A stretch of 64,000 nucleotides of DNA, taken from assembly GCF_024622505.1 (NCBI RefSeq), contig NZ_JANKAS010000012.1, positions 42,642-106,641 of the forward strand, read 5' to 3'. Source of the DNA: Irregularibacter muris (GTDB lineage: Bacteria > Bacillota > Clostridia > Eubacteriales > Garciellaceae). Of this stretch, positions 63,733-64,000 are shown piece after piece; within the stretch, counting starts at the first letter, position 1; each line of letters starts with the position of its first letter. The notes beneath the pieces were generated by a model. The model did no database searches. It saw nothing but the letters and a program-made list of their open reading frames with translations, and was not told the origin of the DNA. The position numbers and the translations under genes are program-made.

Positions 63733-63776
63733 AAACTAGCCTTTTCACCATTGGTGAAAAGGCTAGTTTTGTTTTA
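63733..63776 (+). terminator. Intrinsic terminator of the sigma-54 operon
   Basis: AAACTAGCCTTTTCACC pairs with GGTGAAAAGGCTAGTTT around an ATT loop, followed by TGTTTT. Beyond it, to 64000, I see no gene; CCTTGA/TCAAGG near 63951-63979 is a loose inverted repeat and TATAAT occurs near 63836. Confidence 0.93.
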
Positions 63777-64000
63777 AAACTTTTTCTTTTTCTTTAAATT
63801 TTGATATTTTTGAAGCATTTTCCAAAAAAATTACGTATAATCAAATAAAGGCATAAAGAATCTTTGTTTTAAAAAGCAATCTGGTAATATGTCAACAACT
63901 AAATTTGAAAGTAATATAGTGAATGAATAAAAAAGGGCATAACAAATAAACCTTGAGATAAAAAGCAAAAAATCAAGGTAGAAGAAAGCTATGAATTAGG

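Overview
This 64 kb window reads as chromosome of an anaerobic, AT-rich Bacillota bacterium of class Clostridia. The basis is purine-rich Shine-Dalgarno sites before nearly every gene, PyrR-type attenuators, a class 1B dihydroorotate dehydrogenase with PyrK, a corrinoid methyl-transfer cluster, and family resemblance to Alkaliphilus/Natronincola-type genomes. The genus is an inference; no rRNA or tRNA gene was seen. Most genes lie on the + strand; only a DMT exporter, a PpiC isomerase, a hemolysin III-like protein and a universal stress protein are on the - strand.

Layout. 1-7.3 kb: end of addA, then sbcD-sbcC (DNA end processing), a DegV protein and a small membrane protein. 7.3-11.2 kb: a leader with two terminator-like hairpins and a possible small RNA, then a MetN-MetI-DUF169-MetQ type importer. 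11.2-18.4 kb: DMT exporter, an unannotated 48-residue gene with its own promoter and terminator, an ABC-F ATPase behind an attenuator-like leader, PpiC, and a membrane GGDEF-EAL protein. 18.4-24.1 kb: a MITE-like palindromic element whose right end appears to supply the -35 box of a corrinoid methyl-transfer operon (corrinoid protein, three UroD-type methyltransferases, RACo-type activator). 24.2-30.4 kb: UvrD-like helicase, MATE pump, YjdF-like protein, HD-GYP phosphodiesterase. 30.5-34.7 kb: THEP1-type NTPase, FecBCD-type importer and XdhC, suggesting an oxyanion/molybdoenzyme link. 34.8-39.1 kb: DMT exporter, hemolysin III, ornithine cyclodeaminase family protein, a ComEC-like lipoprotein and DUF3006. 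39.2-49.1 kb: adenine uptake and deamination (NCS2 permease, adenine deaminase), then the pyrimidine operon pyrR-B-C-F-K-D-E with two PyrR attenuators.

50-63.7 kb is the most accessory part: an NCS1 permease, DUF917 and hydantoinase A-type operon, then a sigma-54 activator with a four-cysteine sensor domain. A textbook -24/-12 promoter follows and drives a run of seven genes: cysteine desulfidase-type, ATC hydrolase-type, Nramp-related transporter, SDR, FAD reductase-like, a minimal [2Fe-2S] protein and an M20 amidohydrolase. I read this as a sigma-54-switched catabolic pathway feeding cysteine or a cysteine-like compound to a desulfidase; the true substrate cannot be read from sequence.

The observations I rate highest are: short leader ORFs with good ribosome sites inside both PyrR attenuators; two genes whose family N-termini are reached only by an ATT start (or a frameshift); the MITE-derived promoter; the 48-residue gene; the ABC-F attenuator; and the sigma-54 pathway with substrate-site changes in its transporter and flavoprotein.
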